Assembly: GCA_001936135.1 (NCBI GenBank)
Contig: CP012813.1
Span: 1,054,001-1,118,000, forward strand
Direction: 5' to 3'
Source of the DNA: Saccharomycopsis fibuligera x Saccharomycopsis cf. fibuligera
Lineage: Eukaryota; Ascomycota; Saccharomycetes; Ascoideales; Saccharomycopsidaceae
DNA: 64,000 nucleotides
A model generated the notes under the pieces. It was given only the letters and a program-made list of their open reading frames with translations, had not been told where the DNA came from and did not search any database. This document shows positions 9,767 to 19,080 of the stretch, piece after piece. How positions within the stretch are numbered: position 1 is the stretch's first letter; the number at the start of each line of letters is the position of its first letter. A program made the position numbers and the translations under genes.

Positions 9767-10203
9767 TTTGCTCAATAATTACAGAGGATAGTGATGTAAA
9801 CTGAATATGTAAAGTTTTAACAGCAAGGAAAAAAGATACGTTTTAACGTGACATCAGTTCATTAGTTTTGAAGAATAATTATACATGAGATACAAAAAAG
9901 AAAAAAGAAACAAACAGAATTATGAAGATAATAGTTTGTGAGAAAGGAAACAGATCAATACGATGTGATGCAAACATAAAAACTTAGCCGCCTTGTACGA
10001 TAGAAAGACGGAATGGAACAGATACTATTATGATGCAGTGCTTTAATGTTATATCAGCACTAGCTTTAAGAATAAAATGGGTGGGCCGCAAATCTCGAAT
10101 TATGGCTTCTCTACCAACGAAGATTGAAGTAAAATAAATGTCAGTACTTGCAAAACTTTTCAGCAACAGTTATGATTTTAGATTGTTACTGACTGTCATT
10201 AAC
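9767..10203. other. Convergent intergenic region, zinc-knuckle gene / LSM2
   Basis: AT-rich 3' flank shared by two convergent genes. No ORF, tRNA or clear repeat is visible. Confidence 0.6.
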
Positions 10204-10585
10204 CTATTTTGATACCATTGCTTCTTTTCTAGCGGCATCCTGCAACAATGTGGTATCAATGGCCCTAGCCGGGAGATGAACGTATCTAATAGTGGAGCCT
10301 CTAATAAACAAGGTTTTGACGGCATTCAAATGAGGGTATCTTATTGATTTGTCGTTGGTAATATTGTCTAACTTTATGTTCAAGTATTGGTCTACTGACT
10401 TCAAAGTGCCAGTGATCTCAATGTCATTTTTCAACTCAACAGTAATCTAGCGAATAATAGTTAGTTATTACATGTCATGGAACGAGATACCAATGATGGT
10501 TCAACAGATTAAATAATATAGGGCTTTATAATTAAAAACTTACCTGCTGGTCTACCAAAGTCTTGAAGAAACTGAAGAAAAGCAT
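10204..10585 (-). CDS. LSM2: U6 snRNA-associated Sm-like protein Lsm2 (spliced)
   Basis: Lsm2 is a subunit of the Lsm1-7 (cytoplasmic mRNA decay) and Lsm2-8 (U6 snRNP) rings. The gene is split. Exon 1 (10585-10544) encodes the 14 residues MLFFSFFKTLVDQQ. The intron (10543-10447, 97 nt) starts GTAAGT, has a TAACTAAC branch-like site and ends TAG. Exon 2 (10446-10204) continues ITVELKNDIEITGTL. The joined product is 94 residues, the usual Lsm2 length. Sm1 (NDIEITGTLKSVDQYLN) and Sm2 (FIRGSTIRYVHLP) motifs are both intact. The S. cerevisiae LSM2 gene is also known to carry a 5' intron. LSM2 shares a divergent promoter with COX15. Confidence 0.93.
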
Positions 10586-10768
10586 GGTAGCGGTATAGTA
10601 GTGAATGGAAGAATGAGGTGAAGGCTGCCTCTTGACACTGTGTGCGGTGCTTCCTGTATTGACTGTCGCTGCTTGGGCTTCTATCTTTGCTCCTTCTGTT
10701 GGTGATGCAGAAAAATCAAAATCAAAACTCGCGATTTCCGCCCGCCACACAGGGTAAGGGACGTGTAT

Positions 10769-10774
10769 CACGTG
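10769..10774. promoter_or_regulatory. CACGTG E-box, LSM2/COX15 promoter
   Basis: A palindromic CACGTG within GTATCACGTGCAC lies between LSM2 and COX15. It fits the Cbf1 (or Pho4-type bHLH) consensus. Which gene it serves cannot be told from sequence. Confidence 0.45.
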
Positions 10775-10992
10775 CACACAGTGAGCTGATAAATCAGTGA
10801 AATTTTTCTGGCTGGCTTCGAGCCACTCCACCGCCAACATGAATGGACGCAGCCGTCTCTGCTAAATCAGTATTCTCTTAGGATACTAGTGACAGCAGTC
10901 AATAAAACTGGAAGTTTCACTGCTTCGTTATTTACAAACACACCCCAGTTGGTATCACTGCTGTTTGTATCAGCATTAGCATCAGCGTCGAA

Positions 10993-12522
10993 ATGAGCTC
11001 TCTCATGTTCAAGAACAATGCTTTTTTCGTAAAGAATACCAATCTTTTGAAGAAAGCTCTTTTTAGTCCCGCATCATCAGCATCTCAGTTGACGGCTTCC
11101 ATCACCAAATCCGGCATAAGCAGATTATCATCTTCCTCAGCACACTCATCGCTCAGTTTTTTCAATAGAAATGCCCAACAAAGCACAGCAGCAGCAGCAG
11201 CAGCGGGGAAGAGACTTTTCCATAGTTCTGCTACTTCTCGTTTTGCAGGTAGATATAGCATTTTGAGACAAGAAGCTAAACAGGAGGTCAAACAGCAATC
11301 ACAGCAGCAACGTCCTAGAAAATCAGGCTATCCTGTCAACTCGCATAGCAATGTTGGATACTGGCTTATTGGAACTTCTGGTCTTGTCTTTGGTATCGTG
11401 GTTCTTGGTGGACTCACTAGATTGACGGAATCCGGTTTATCAATCACCGAGTGGAGACCAATAACTGGTTCCATTCCCCCATTGAACGAAGAAGAATGGA
11501 TAAAAGAATTCAACAAATATAAAGAATCACCTGAATTTAAGCAGTTGAACTCTCATATTACTCTTGAAGATTACAAGTTCATCTTTTTCATGGAATGGGC
11601 TCACCGTTTGTGGGGAAGAGCTATTGGTGTCACTTTGGTGTTACCAGCGCTTTACTTTGCCCTTAGACGCAGAACTTCGGCCCATATGAATCGCAGATTT
11701 ATTGGATTAGCTTTATTGTTAGGATTGCAAGGTGCTGTTGGTTGGTGGATGGTGTATTCTGGATTGGATCAAAAACAGCTTGATGACCGTCAGTCAAAAC
11801 CAACAGTGTCACAGTATCGCTTGACCACTCATTTAGGGGCAGCATTTTTGCTTTACTTGGGAATGCTTTGGACTGGGCTTGAAATTATCAGAGAAAACCA
11901 ATGGATTAAAAACCCAGAAACAGCATTGAAAACTTTTGCTAAATTGGAAAGTCCGGTGGTTAAACCATTCCGCAGAATGTCGTTGTTATTGTTGGGTTTG
12001 ACTTTTATCACTGCCATGTCTGGTGGTATGGTGGCTGGTTTAGATGCTGGTTTAATTTACAATACATTCCCTAAAATGGGTGATGGCTGGGTTCCTTCCA
12101 GTAATGAGTTATTCAGCCCCTTGTTTGCTAGAAAACCAGATCAATCTGACATTTATTGGAGAAACTTATTTGAAAACCCAACAACAGTACAGCTAGTGCA
12201 CCGTATATTGGCCATCACCACTTTCTCATCGATTTTTGCTGCTCACATGTACGTTAATAGAAATAAAGTTTTGCTTCCAAAGAAAGCAGTGAAATTGATG
12301 CATTATGCTATGGGTATGGTCACTTTGCAAGCAGCATTGGGTATTTCCACATTGATCTATTTGGTGCCAATCCCATTAGCCGCGGCACATCAAGCAGGTG
12401 CAGTGGGATTGTTGACGATATGTTTGGCATTTGCTGCTAGATTGCGCAAACCAAGATTCCCAATAAGAATTCTTATAATGAAACTCAGAACTAAGCTCAA
12501 GAAAGCGGGGCTTCAAAGATAA
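10993..12522 (+). CDS. COX15: Heme A synthase Cox15
   Basis: Cox15 oxidises heme O to heme A in the mitochondrial inner membrane, providing the cofactor for cytochrome c oxidase. The 509-residue product starts with a Ser/Arg/Lys/Ala-rich presequence of about 80 residues that fits a mitochondrial targeting signal, including a run of Ala at about 67-72. The membrane domain of about eight helices runs from about 120 to 490. The four conserved histidines that ligate heme are visible: His204 (EWAHRLWGR), His280 (TTHLGAAF), His403 (LVHRILAI) and His466 (AAHQAGAV). Length and all motifs match the eukaryotic family. LSM2 is divergent on the left. Confidence 0.96.
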   Translation: MSSLMFKNNAFFVKNTNLLKKALFSPASSASQLTASITKSGISRLSSSSAHSSLSFFNRNAQQSTAAAAAAGKRLFHSSATSRFAGRYSILRQEAKQEVKQQSQQQRPRKSGYPVNSHSNVGYWLIGTSGLVFGIVVLGGLTRLTESGLSITEWRPITGSIPPLNEEEWIKEFNKYKESPEFKQLNSHITLEDYKFIFFMEWAHRLWGRAIGVTLVLPALYFALRRRTSAHMNRRFIGLALLLGLQGAVGWWMVYSGLDQKQLDDRQSKPTVSQYRLTTHLGAAFLLYLGMLWTGLEIIRENQWIKNPETALKTFAKLESPVVKPFRRMSLLLLGLTFITAMSGGMVAGLDAGLIYNTFPKMGDGWVPSSNELFSPLFARKPDQSDIYWRNLFENPTTVQLVHRILAITTFSSIFAAHMYVNRNKVLLPKKAVKLMHYAMGMVTLQAALGISTLIYLVPIPLAAAHQAGAVGLLTICLAFAARLRKPRFPIRILIMKLRTKLKKAGLQR

Positions 12523-13003
12523 ATTATAAAATAAATTATAAAATAGGCCAGCATTGTAAAATATGCCGGCATTGCATCATGTAAATACTTGTATATATCT
12601 TATTTTTTTTTCCTGTTTATTTTCTTGCTTATTTGATACATGCTTTGATACATTTTGTTATCAATACTTTTGAAACATTTACTTGTTAAAGACGATAGTA
12701 GTGTGCTGTTTGTGCTGGATTCGGACATGCGTGTTATGTAATTAGGAGCCATTGAGACGGATCAAAAGCATTATTGACGAAAACAAGAAAAACGGCGATG
12801 GTGATAACAGTAAGAATTTAAGCTATTCTTCATAAAAGACCAGCTGACTGGCATCTAAAGCTAATAAACAAACAGCTACCATTACCTCTTATAATTTACT
12901 ATACTAGTGGTTTTCTTTTCTTTTCTTTTCTGAGACTGCTTTTGCTTTATTCACTAATCAAGAAGACCAAGCCAACTACCAAATTTGCCTCCATTGTACA
13001 ACA
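12523..13003. other. Intergenic COX15 to MED10
   Basis: This region starts with a short direct repeat (AAATTATAAAATA twice) just after the COX15 stop, then AT-rich sequence. A TTTTC repeat (about 12911-12932) lies 70-95 bp before the MED10 ATG and is typical of a yeast pyrimidine-rich promoter. No gene is visible. Confidence 0.55.
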
Positions 13004-13453
13004 ATGGCCACACCAGCACCACCATCAGACCTCCCCAAAGCCACCGCTGATGCTCTTGAGCAATCTGGTCAACAAATCTCCCAAATCGTTGAGCTGTTCA
13101 TTGAGCTCGGCGTGTTAGTGCATGACTTTCAAGGCAGCGATGCTTCCACAGAGTCCCTTGCTGTGCGGTTGAATCAAACCATTGAACAACTAGATACATT
13201 AACGCGGCTCAGTAAACCACATCTCACGGGACTTCCTGTGCCATTGGATGTGCTCCAATATATTGAAGATGGCCGGAATCCTAACGTTTACACCAGGGAG
13301 TTTGTGGAAAGTACGAGAAAATCTAATCAGCATTTGAGGGGCAAAATGGTTGCATTTGAGCAGTTGAGAGATATCTTGGGAACAAAGATTGAGAGAGAGT
13401 TTCCTGAGTTGAGGGAAGATATTGCTGATATCTATAAGAAAACTAGTGATTAG
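13004..13453 (+). CDS. MED10: Mediator subunit Med10 (Nut2)
   Basis: Med10 is a middle-module subunit of the Mediator complex that couples activators to RNA polymerase II. The 149-residue product spans the whole Med10 family domain. Diagnostic blocks are VPLDVLQYIEDGRNPN at about 82-97 and YTREFVEST..NQHLRGKM at about 99-117. The C-terminus is FPELREDIADIYKKTS. The codon at 13094-13096 is CTG in the stretch IVE-x-FIELGV. I recall the S. cerevisiae Nut2 protein having Ser there, so this supports CUG=Ser decoding. The 3' end converges on JIP5 with 183 bp between stops. Confidence 0.93.
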   Translation: MATPAPPSDLPKATADALEQSGQQISQIVELFIELGVLVHDFQGSDASTESLAVRLNQTIEQLDTLTRLSKPHLTGLPVPLDVLQYIEDGRNPNVYTREFVESTRKSNQHLRGKMVAFEQLRDILGTKIEREFPELREDIADIYKKTSD

Positions 13454-13636
13454 TGATTGGTGCTTACACTTTACTTATTGTTTCATGTTTTATTATTCTT
13501 GTATTTTTTTTTTCAGTCTTCTACTTCTTTGTCTTTCTCTACCCTTGGCATTTATATCATAAGTTTATCGTTTACTATCATTAATTATTGTACATTAAAA
13601 AAATATATTGGATACAAATACAAAGTCGCTCGATGA

Positions 13637-15133
13637 CTATTCAAGTCCCTCGAATCTAAAAATACCATGTTCGTGTTCCTGTTTGCGTAAAAGTTTCTTT
13701 GGGATAGGCTGTTGCTTTGGCTTTTTGGGCTTAGCATCTGCTTCAGTTGTTTCCTTTAACGTTTCTTCAGCCTGCTTGCGCTTTTTATTGTTAGATTTTC
13801 TTTCTTCTTTAAGTGGTGCTTTCTCACTCTGCTTTTCTTCATCTTCGTCACCTTTGTCACCATCGTCATCGGACCCAGACTCCGAGCCTGAACTGCCATC
13901 TGAGCTCACATCACTCCATTCATCACCACTGCTGCTATCATCTTCATCTTCACCTATATCGTCATCTTCACCTGCAGCATCGAAATCTTCTTCCCCAGGT
14001 ACAACATTACTCCAGATTTTAAGCGATGACATGCCTGCGCTAATCAAACGATAATCATAATCAATATCTAACAAATTCACCTCATCAAGATCATCATGTA
14101 CTCTAGTTTCCACCACGGCCGTTCTTTTCCCGTTGACTTTGTACAACCCACCGTCAGAACAGCCAGCCCAACAACTATCAGGCTCATCTTCATTCATTGT
14201 ACTAATGATACAATCAATACTATTGTCTTTCAGTAATTTTATTCTTGATAATTGATCTGCGTATTCGTTTTTCTTTTCTTTCCAAAGCGTCACCACTCCC
14301 AGTCCCATACCACAAAGTAATGAGTCACTGGAACTTGGATTAGGGAAACATGCGGCCAATACTTCGTCTTCTTGATTTTCGGATTGCATAAGCACTTTAT
14401 TCTTACGTATATCAATTTTAGCTACCGTGGTACTGCCAACGGAAATATAATGGTATGCGGATCCACCAGGGTTACCAATGATTTGATTCACCATATCATC
14501 ATGGACATTTTTGATTTCAAACATTTTGTCAAATTTTGTTCTAGTATCGAATACTCTAACAGTACCTTGTTCGTCCCCAGTAACCAATTGTGGATGAGTG
14601 CTGGATAACACCCCACAACTAAAATTGTTTGAAGAGTCGGTAAATTCATCAGCAAAACTTCTCTTAAAATCAACTTTACCTGTTTCAGTAAACGCTTTCT
14701 TAATCACCATATCTTTTCCAATAGTATAGATTGATTTCCCCTCATTCAATGGGTCCATGAGTACCGTACGACAACTGGACTTATGTCTTTTAGTCTTCCA
14801 AAGACACTGCACTTCAGCATCATCTTCTTCGCTATTATTACTATCCAATTGCTGCGCCTTTGACACACTCCATATTTTCTTAGCATCATCTGAGCCAGGT
14901 TTTGCAGAAGCACTAGTGTCCGCCAACTCAAGTGATTCTAATCTCTTGTCGAGCTTCTCTTGAAGCAATGAGGCATTATATTTGTGCAAATAGACATGCC
15001 CAGTACCTAGACCGGATAAAAGCAACGGCTGAGTAGGGTGTGCAGCAAGGGCAAAAAGTGGATCATCAAAACCAAGCTCAACTAATGGGTTGGCGTTGCT
15101 AATGGTAGTTTGTTGCTTCTTCTTCTTTGCCAT
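13637..15133 (-). CDS. JIP5: WD-repeat protein Jip5 (WDR55 family)
   Basis: Jip5 is a WD40 protein of the WDR55 family, linked to ribosome biogenesis and nucleolar function. The 498-residue product opens with a basic MAKKKKQQ, then DPLFALAAHPTQPLLLSGLGTGHVYLHKY, the first blade. Further WD-like repeats run to about residue 375 (for example PQLVTGDEQGTVRVFDTRT and CWAGCSDGGLYKVNGKR). The C-terminal 120 residues are a highly acidic Asp/Glu/Ser tract followed by a basic stretch, which is usual for this family. The final GIFRFEGLE is typical of fungal Jip5. It is divergent from VPH2, and its upstream region has an RRPE-like element. Confidence 0.92.
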   Translation of the reverse strand: MAKKKKQQTTISNANPLVELGFDDPLFALAAHPTQPLLLSGLGTGHVYLHKYNASLLQEKLDKRLESLELADTSASAKPGSDDAKKIWSVSKAQQLDSNNSEEDDAEVQCLWKTKRHKSSCRTVLMDPLNEGKSIYTIGKDMVIKKAFTETGKVDFKRSFADEFTDSSNNFSCGVLSSTHPQLVTGDEQGTVRVFDTRTKFDKMFEIKNVHDDMVNQIIGNPGGSAYHYISVGSTTVAKIDIRKNKVLMQSENQEDEVLAACFPNPSSSDSLLCGMGLGVVTLWKEKKNEYADQLSRIKLLKDNSIDCIISTMNEDEPDSCWAGCSDGGLYKVNGKRTAVVETRVHDDLDEVNLLDIDYDYRLISAGMSSLKIWSNVVPGEEDFDAAGEDDDIGEDEDDSSSGDEWSDVSSDGSSGSESGSDDDGDKGDEDEEKQSEKAPLKEERKSNNKKRKQAEETLKETTEADAKPKKPKQQPIPKKLLRKQEHEHGIFRFEGLE

Positions 15134-15206
15134 TTATGCTGTTGATTGTATTAGCTAGTGCTGTATCCGGTTAATAGTAAATATTGTGAAACTTTTGTAA
15201 GGTATA

Positions 15207-15230
15207 TGAAAAAAAAAATTTTTTTTTTTT
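15207..15230. promoter_or_regulatory. RRPE-like A/T element upstream of JIP5
   Basis: TGA followed by ten A's in total and then a run of T's lies about 75 bp upstream of the JIP5 ATG. This A(n)T(n) junction resembles the RRPE motif (TGAAAAATTTT) of yeast ribosome-biogenesis promoters. GCGATG units at about 15250-15300 recall, but do not exactly match, the partner PAC motif (GCGATGAG). Confidence 0.45.
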
Positions 15231-15449
15231 ATTCTCTGTTTTTCATGCTGCGATGGCGATGATCGATGCACATCAACCATCGCTTGAAAATAACAGCGAT
15301 GCGTTGCAAGTCAACAAATCGTTGAGTCAATGCTCAGAATCAAAATAATCAGTTTGACCATTCGACAGCTGTACCTACCAGGCCATTCATAGACATGTAC
15401 TGAAAAATTATTTTATTACTCTTACACCACTGCAATTCCATACTTGATA

Positions 15450-16358
15450 ATGAGCCAGAAAGAACAACCCAAACAACAAGAAACTATCACCAAGTTTAAA
15501 ATCAACAAACAGGTTAATGAACTAATTACTAGCTCCACTATCATTGACCAACCCGTGAAAGATAAATTGCTTACAAGGCAATGGATCTCCATCAATGATC
15601 TTCAAAGTCTTCTTAAGGCGAAATTGGCCTCCAGTTCAGTTTCATCATCGCCGTCATTAAAAGAAAAAAAGAATAACCAGCCATCATTCAACGACGATAT
15701 TACAACATTACTTGCAAACTTGAGCTTTTATATCCCTGAGAAGCGAAAAATTCCACAAACAGACGAATTCAAAGCGAGGCTACAAAAACTAAAAATTTTA
15801 AACGAGGAAAAAGAGTACCAGCGGCTCATCCGTAGCGAGCAAAGCATTTACGAAATCAACAGCACCATAGGCGGTTCAAGCGCAATTAATATACAGGGCA
15901 ATGATGATGATGACGAAAGCGCGATGCTCACAGCTAGCCAATTCAACAAACAAGTGAAAGAACAGCTAACTACCATTGTTAATGTGTTTGTTACATGTGG
16001 GTCAGCAGCATTTGCCGTTTGGTATTGGACCAAGACTTCAATGCACGTTAAAGAAAGCACTAGAGTGTTCTTAAGTTTGTTTGTTGGATTGGTGGTGTTG
16101 ATTGCTGAAGTTGTTGTTTATAATAGTTATTTACGTAAGATGGATGAAGCAAAAAAAGTTGAAAGAAGGAAAAAAGAGGTTAAGAAGGTCATTGAGACGA
16201 TTGTGATAAAAAAGGAGAACCAAGATGTTATGGGGGAGTTAGAAAAAGAAAAAACCTCAAAAACTTTTGAGATGAAGAGTATAGAAAAGGGAAAAGCCGA
16301 AAAAGCAAAGAAAGTTAGCCATGCAGACAAACAGGAAAAAATTCTAAAAAAAGACTAG
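15450..16358 (+). CDS. VPH2: V-ATPase assembly factor Vph2/Vma12
   Basis: Vph2 (Vma12) is an ER membrane protein of the Vma12-Vma22 complex that assembles the Vo sector of the vacuolar proton ATPase. I take the ATG at 15450 (MSQKEQ); the frame opens two codons earlier only with TTG. The 302-residue product has the family signature SFYIPEKRKIPQTDEFKARL..LK at about 92-115. A conserved EEKEYQRLI follows, then two hydrophobic helices at about 175-197 and 205-230 (VNVFVTCGSAAFAVWYW and VFLSLFVGLVVLIAEVVVY). A long basic/acidic cytosolic tail of about 75 Lys/Glu-rich residues ends the protein and is longer than in S. cerevisiae. It is divergent from JIP5. Confidence 0.9.
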   Translation: MSQKEQPKQQETITKFKINKQVNELITSSTIIDQPVKDKLLTRQWISINDLQSLLKAKLASSSVSSSPSLKEKKNNQPSFNDDITTLLANLSFYIPEKRKIPQTDEFKARLQKLKILNEEKEYQRLIRSEQSIYEINSTIGGSSAINIQGNDDDDESAMLTASQFNKQVKEQLTTIVNVFVTCGSAAFAVWYWTKTSMHVKESTRVFLSLFVGLVVLIAEVVVYNSYLRKMDEAKKVERRKKEVKKVIETIVIKKENQDVMGELEKEKTSKTFEMKSIEKGKAEKAKKVSHADKQEKILKKD

Positions 16359-17337
16359 AGAAGGTTGAGTTGTTAGTACGCTAAACGTTGTCATGATGGA
16401 TTCTATAATAAAAAAAATAAAAAAACCGAAGGTCGACAAAAACACCAAGGTTGTCCGTCAATACTCATTACTAAATATAAGATGCAATACTTAACTTTTT
16501 CATAAAAGAAAGCAGTCTCTTTCAGATGAGCAAAAATTACTCAAGATCAAATAACCACGATGAAACCCAAGTCGCTAATTTTGCCTCCATACCAGCCAGC
16601 CGTTAAAAAAAACACGGATAGCCCACATCAACTCCGACATGCAAATGGCATATAAATTAGCCCCAGCATTGATCTCATCCCTTAGGGAAAAGCCCATCGT
16701 TGGTGGACACTACCCTTGACCAAAAGTATCAAAAAATGACAATGTCAGTACCTTTACCTAGAATGAATACATACTTGTGTGTATAGTATAGTATTTTGTA
16801 CTAGTAGATAAAGATTAGAGCATTCTCAATACTTGATGACCATTCGGAATTCCCTTTTCTTTTCTCTTTTTTGTATTGTTTTTTTGTTGTTTGTAAAAAA
16901 CTTCTAGCTTATTGTCTTTAACATTTGTAACGTAATCAAGCTGAGGACCGGCAATGAAAAGATTTACAATACCTAAACAAAGTCCACAGATCTGCACACT
17001 TCATACATCTTTACCTTTGAATAAACTGTTTTCTTCATTTCAAGATATCAAGAATCTTAAATTTTTGAAGCCTCTTAAATTTTCTCATTTTCTTCCCTTT
17101 CGAGTAATCACAATGATGACAAAGACAATGGAATCAAGACCAAGATTTGAAGTTTTCTCAAACATCAAGCAAGTGCGAGCCTTTTCCAAAAAAAAAAAAA
17201 AAAAAAAAAAAAAGACGGATGACAAACGGGCAAGACATAGTTCCCTCAAGAATACACTAATCTTTTTGTAAACAGACAACAAAACGAACCAACAATTAGC
17301 CACGACAGAAAATTTCGGTACTATTAGTTTTCTGTAA

Positions 17338-17631
17338 TTTGTTAAGAAAGCGCTGAATGAAGACGCCTTTGATTTAGAAACTGCAATTAAGCAATTACTT
17401 GATTCACTCAAAAAAGAGCGAGCTGCCAACACGCACACACAAAGCAGTACCGGTACTATCAAAACCGCAAGAATCAAAAATCATCGTATCACATCACATC
17501 ACAAACCAAGACAAATCAAGACCAAAAACCAAGAACATAGGCAAAGTAAAGAAAACACCAAACAAGATAAAACAATTGAGTATAGGAACCGCAGAAAGTG
17601 GAATGACCTTCATTTTGAATGCGACAGGTGA
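17338..17631 (+). pseudogene. Possible gene remnant with UBA/CUE-like helix pair
   Basis: A frame of 97 codons without any in-frame ATG runs from just after a TAA at 17335 to a TGA at 17629. Its start reads VKKALNEDAFDLETAIKQLL, which resembles the last two helices of UBA/CUE domains (F/Y-D-x-E-x-A-I-x-x-LL). The rest is basic and low complexity, ending RKWNDLHFECDR. The same frame upstream continues through two stop codons to an ATG at 16954. I read this tentatively as a decayed gene; a chance open frame is also possible. No good splice donor is visible upstream. Confidence 0.25.
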
Positions 17632-17971
17632 TGTAAATTTTATCAAAATAGGAAACCACTCAAAGCTAAGAAACCCCTATTTTCTTTTTGTAGCATCTGT
17701 TCTATTCACATTCTAACGCTACCGCCAAATAATTTTGACAACTAGCATTAAAATTTATAGAATTTGCCCTGCATTCCTTGAAGTTCAATCCACCGGAGCA
17801 TCATGAACCCCTTTCTGCAAAAGAAACCCATCAATTGCCTGAGCCGTGAATTCAAATTACTTTAAATTTAGCTCAAAAATCCTATCTGTTCGCATTTGTA
17901 TTTACCTTTACTTTGCCCTGATTAGATATCTGGTCCAATCTGATTGAATTTGATTTGATTTTCATTTTGCT

Positions 17972-18382
17972 TCACAACATAATATACTGATTCTCTCTCA
18001 TTGAAGAAAGCGATGCGGTTTCTCCAGCACCGATACCTACTATTGGTAACGCAGCAGCCGTGGCAGAAAAACTCTGGCCACTCATGAATGGTTTAATCAT
18101 TGTAAGGGTGGTGTAAGGGGTAGCGCCCGCTGAGAAACTCTCAAAGCTAGGGTTAATACCGCTAAATGGCACTGATTTCGTTAGATGTCTGCAAATTTTG
18201 GAAAGAAAACGTAACTGCGTTTGGTTTTCGTGATTACTATGATGTGTTCTTGAGAGGTCCTTTTATCCAACTAGAGGTTTAGTTAGTAGCCGTTCTTTTT
18301 TGCAACTTACCAATCTGGTTGAGATTCGTTGAACTCTATAATGATAATAAAGCAACCCAATCAAGATCCAGTCGAATTGCAT
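17972..18382 (-). other. Candidate spliced small ORF (unproven)
   Basis: On the minus strand an ATG at 18382-18380 opens 24 codons (MQFDWILIGLLYYHY...). They run straight into a consensus GTAAGT donor at 18310-18305, with TACTAAC at 18288-18282. A downstream frame with no nearby ATG runs to a TGA at 17972 and has coding-like composition (PFSGINPSFESFSAG..., SATAAALPIVGIGAG). Use of the CAG at 18215 as acceptor would give a 96-nt intron, like the others in this window, and join the frames in phase. The nearer TAG at 18271 would give a 40-nt intron and a 53-residue product. No homologue is recognised, so this is only a candidate. Confidence 0.25.
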
Positions 18383-19080
18383 TCATTGAGTTGACTTCAA
18401 AGGAGAAAGAAACGTTTAGAGTTGAAATCCAAAGTCCAAAAATTCAAATTTGAGTATCGAAAATTAGAAAACAGCAGAAATAAAGAGCCCATGTGAGTTT
18501 GTGATTCTAAGTTAGTAAAGATCCTTCATTGTCCTGGGTTAATTTTGAATAGGAAAGTCCTACAACAAGTGATAATAACCGTCCAAAAGGTAAAGTACCA
18601 ATGGCAACTAGACGACAGGCAAAAAAGAAGAGAAGAGACTGGGAAATCTTCAAATGGATCATTGGCTAGCAGGAAGTATATGAATTGAATATTGAACGTT
18701 GATTTCAAAAATTATCAGTGATCAACCTTCAAAAATCAACGGCCTGACAATCTCGTATTTGGTTGAGTTTGATTCCTGGTTTGCAGTGTCTGTCTTGCTT
18801 GAGGTTGTAAACAACATCAAACAAGGTCAAAGAGAACCGCTTCAAAGAAGTAAAATCCTCAGAAAGAGAGAGACAAAATTATTAAAGCGCGACTTATTTA
18901 TTTATACTTGCAAGCGCAGTGGAAAACCGTCTTCACGCGATGCAGCGCATTCTGACGCAAACGCATGCAATAATCACACGCTACACTAAATCAAGACGCA
19001 ATTTATTACTGGATCAAAAAGTAAATGATACAAATATGTACAAATCGTGTATTCTCTTCAGACCATTACACCTCATGGAA

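Larger units (their letters stand above)
16359..19080. other. 2.7-kb gene-poor interval, VPH2/MSP1 3' ends
   Basis: No intact conventional gene is recognised between the convergent VPH2 and MSP1 ends, an unusually large gap here. It contains an A run of 24 (about 17190-17213) and a frame open from 16954 to 17631 broken only by TAA codons at 17269-17271 and 17335-17337. It also holds a minus-strand ORF (about 18266-17972) with intron-like signals upstream. It might be a decayed gene, a region of noncoding RNA or a regional centromere core; sequence alone does not decide. I saw no clear long inverted repeats or LTR ends by eye. Confidence 0.5.

Noticed and set aside
10532-10840. 102-codon minus-strand ORF over LSM2 exon 1
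   Set aside because: Only its last 14 codons before the GTAAGT are real (LSM2 exon 1). The rest is promoter read in frame.
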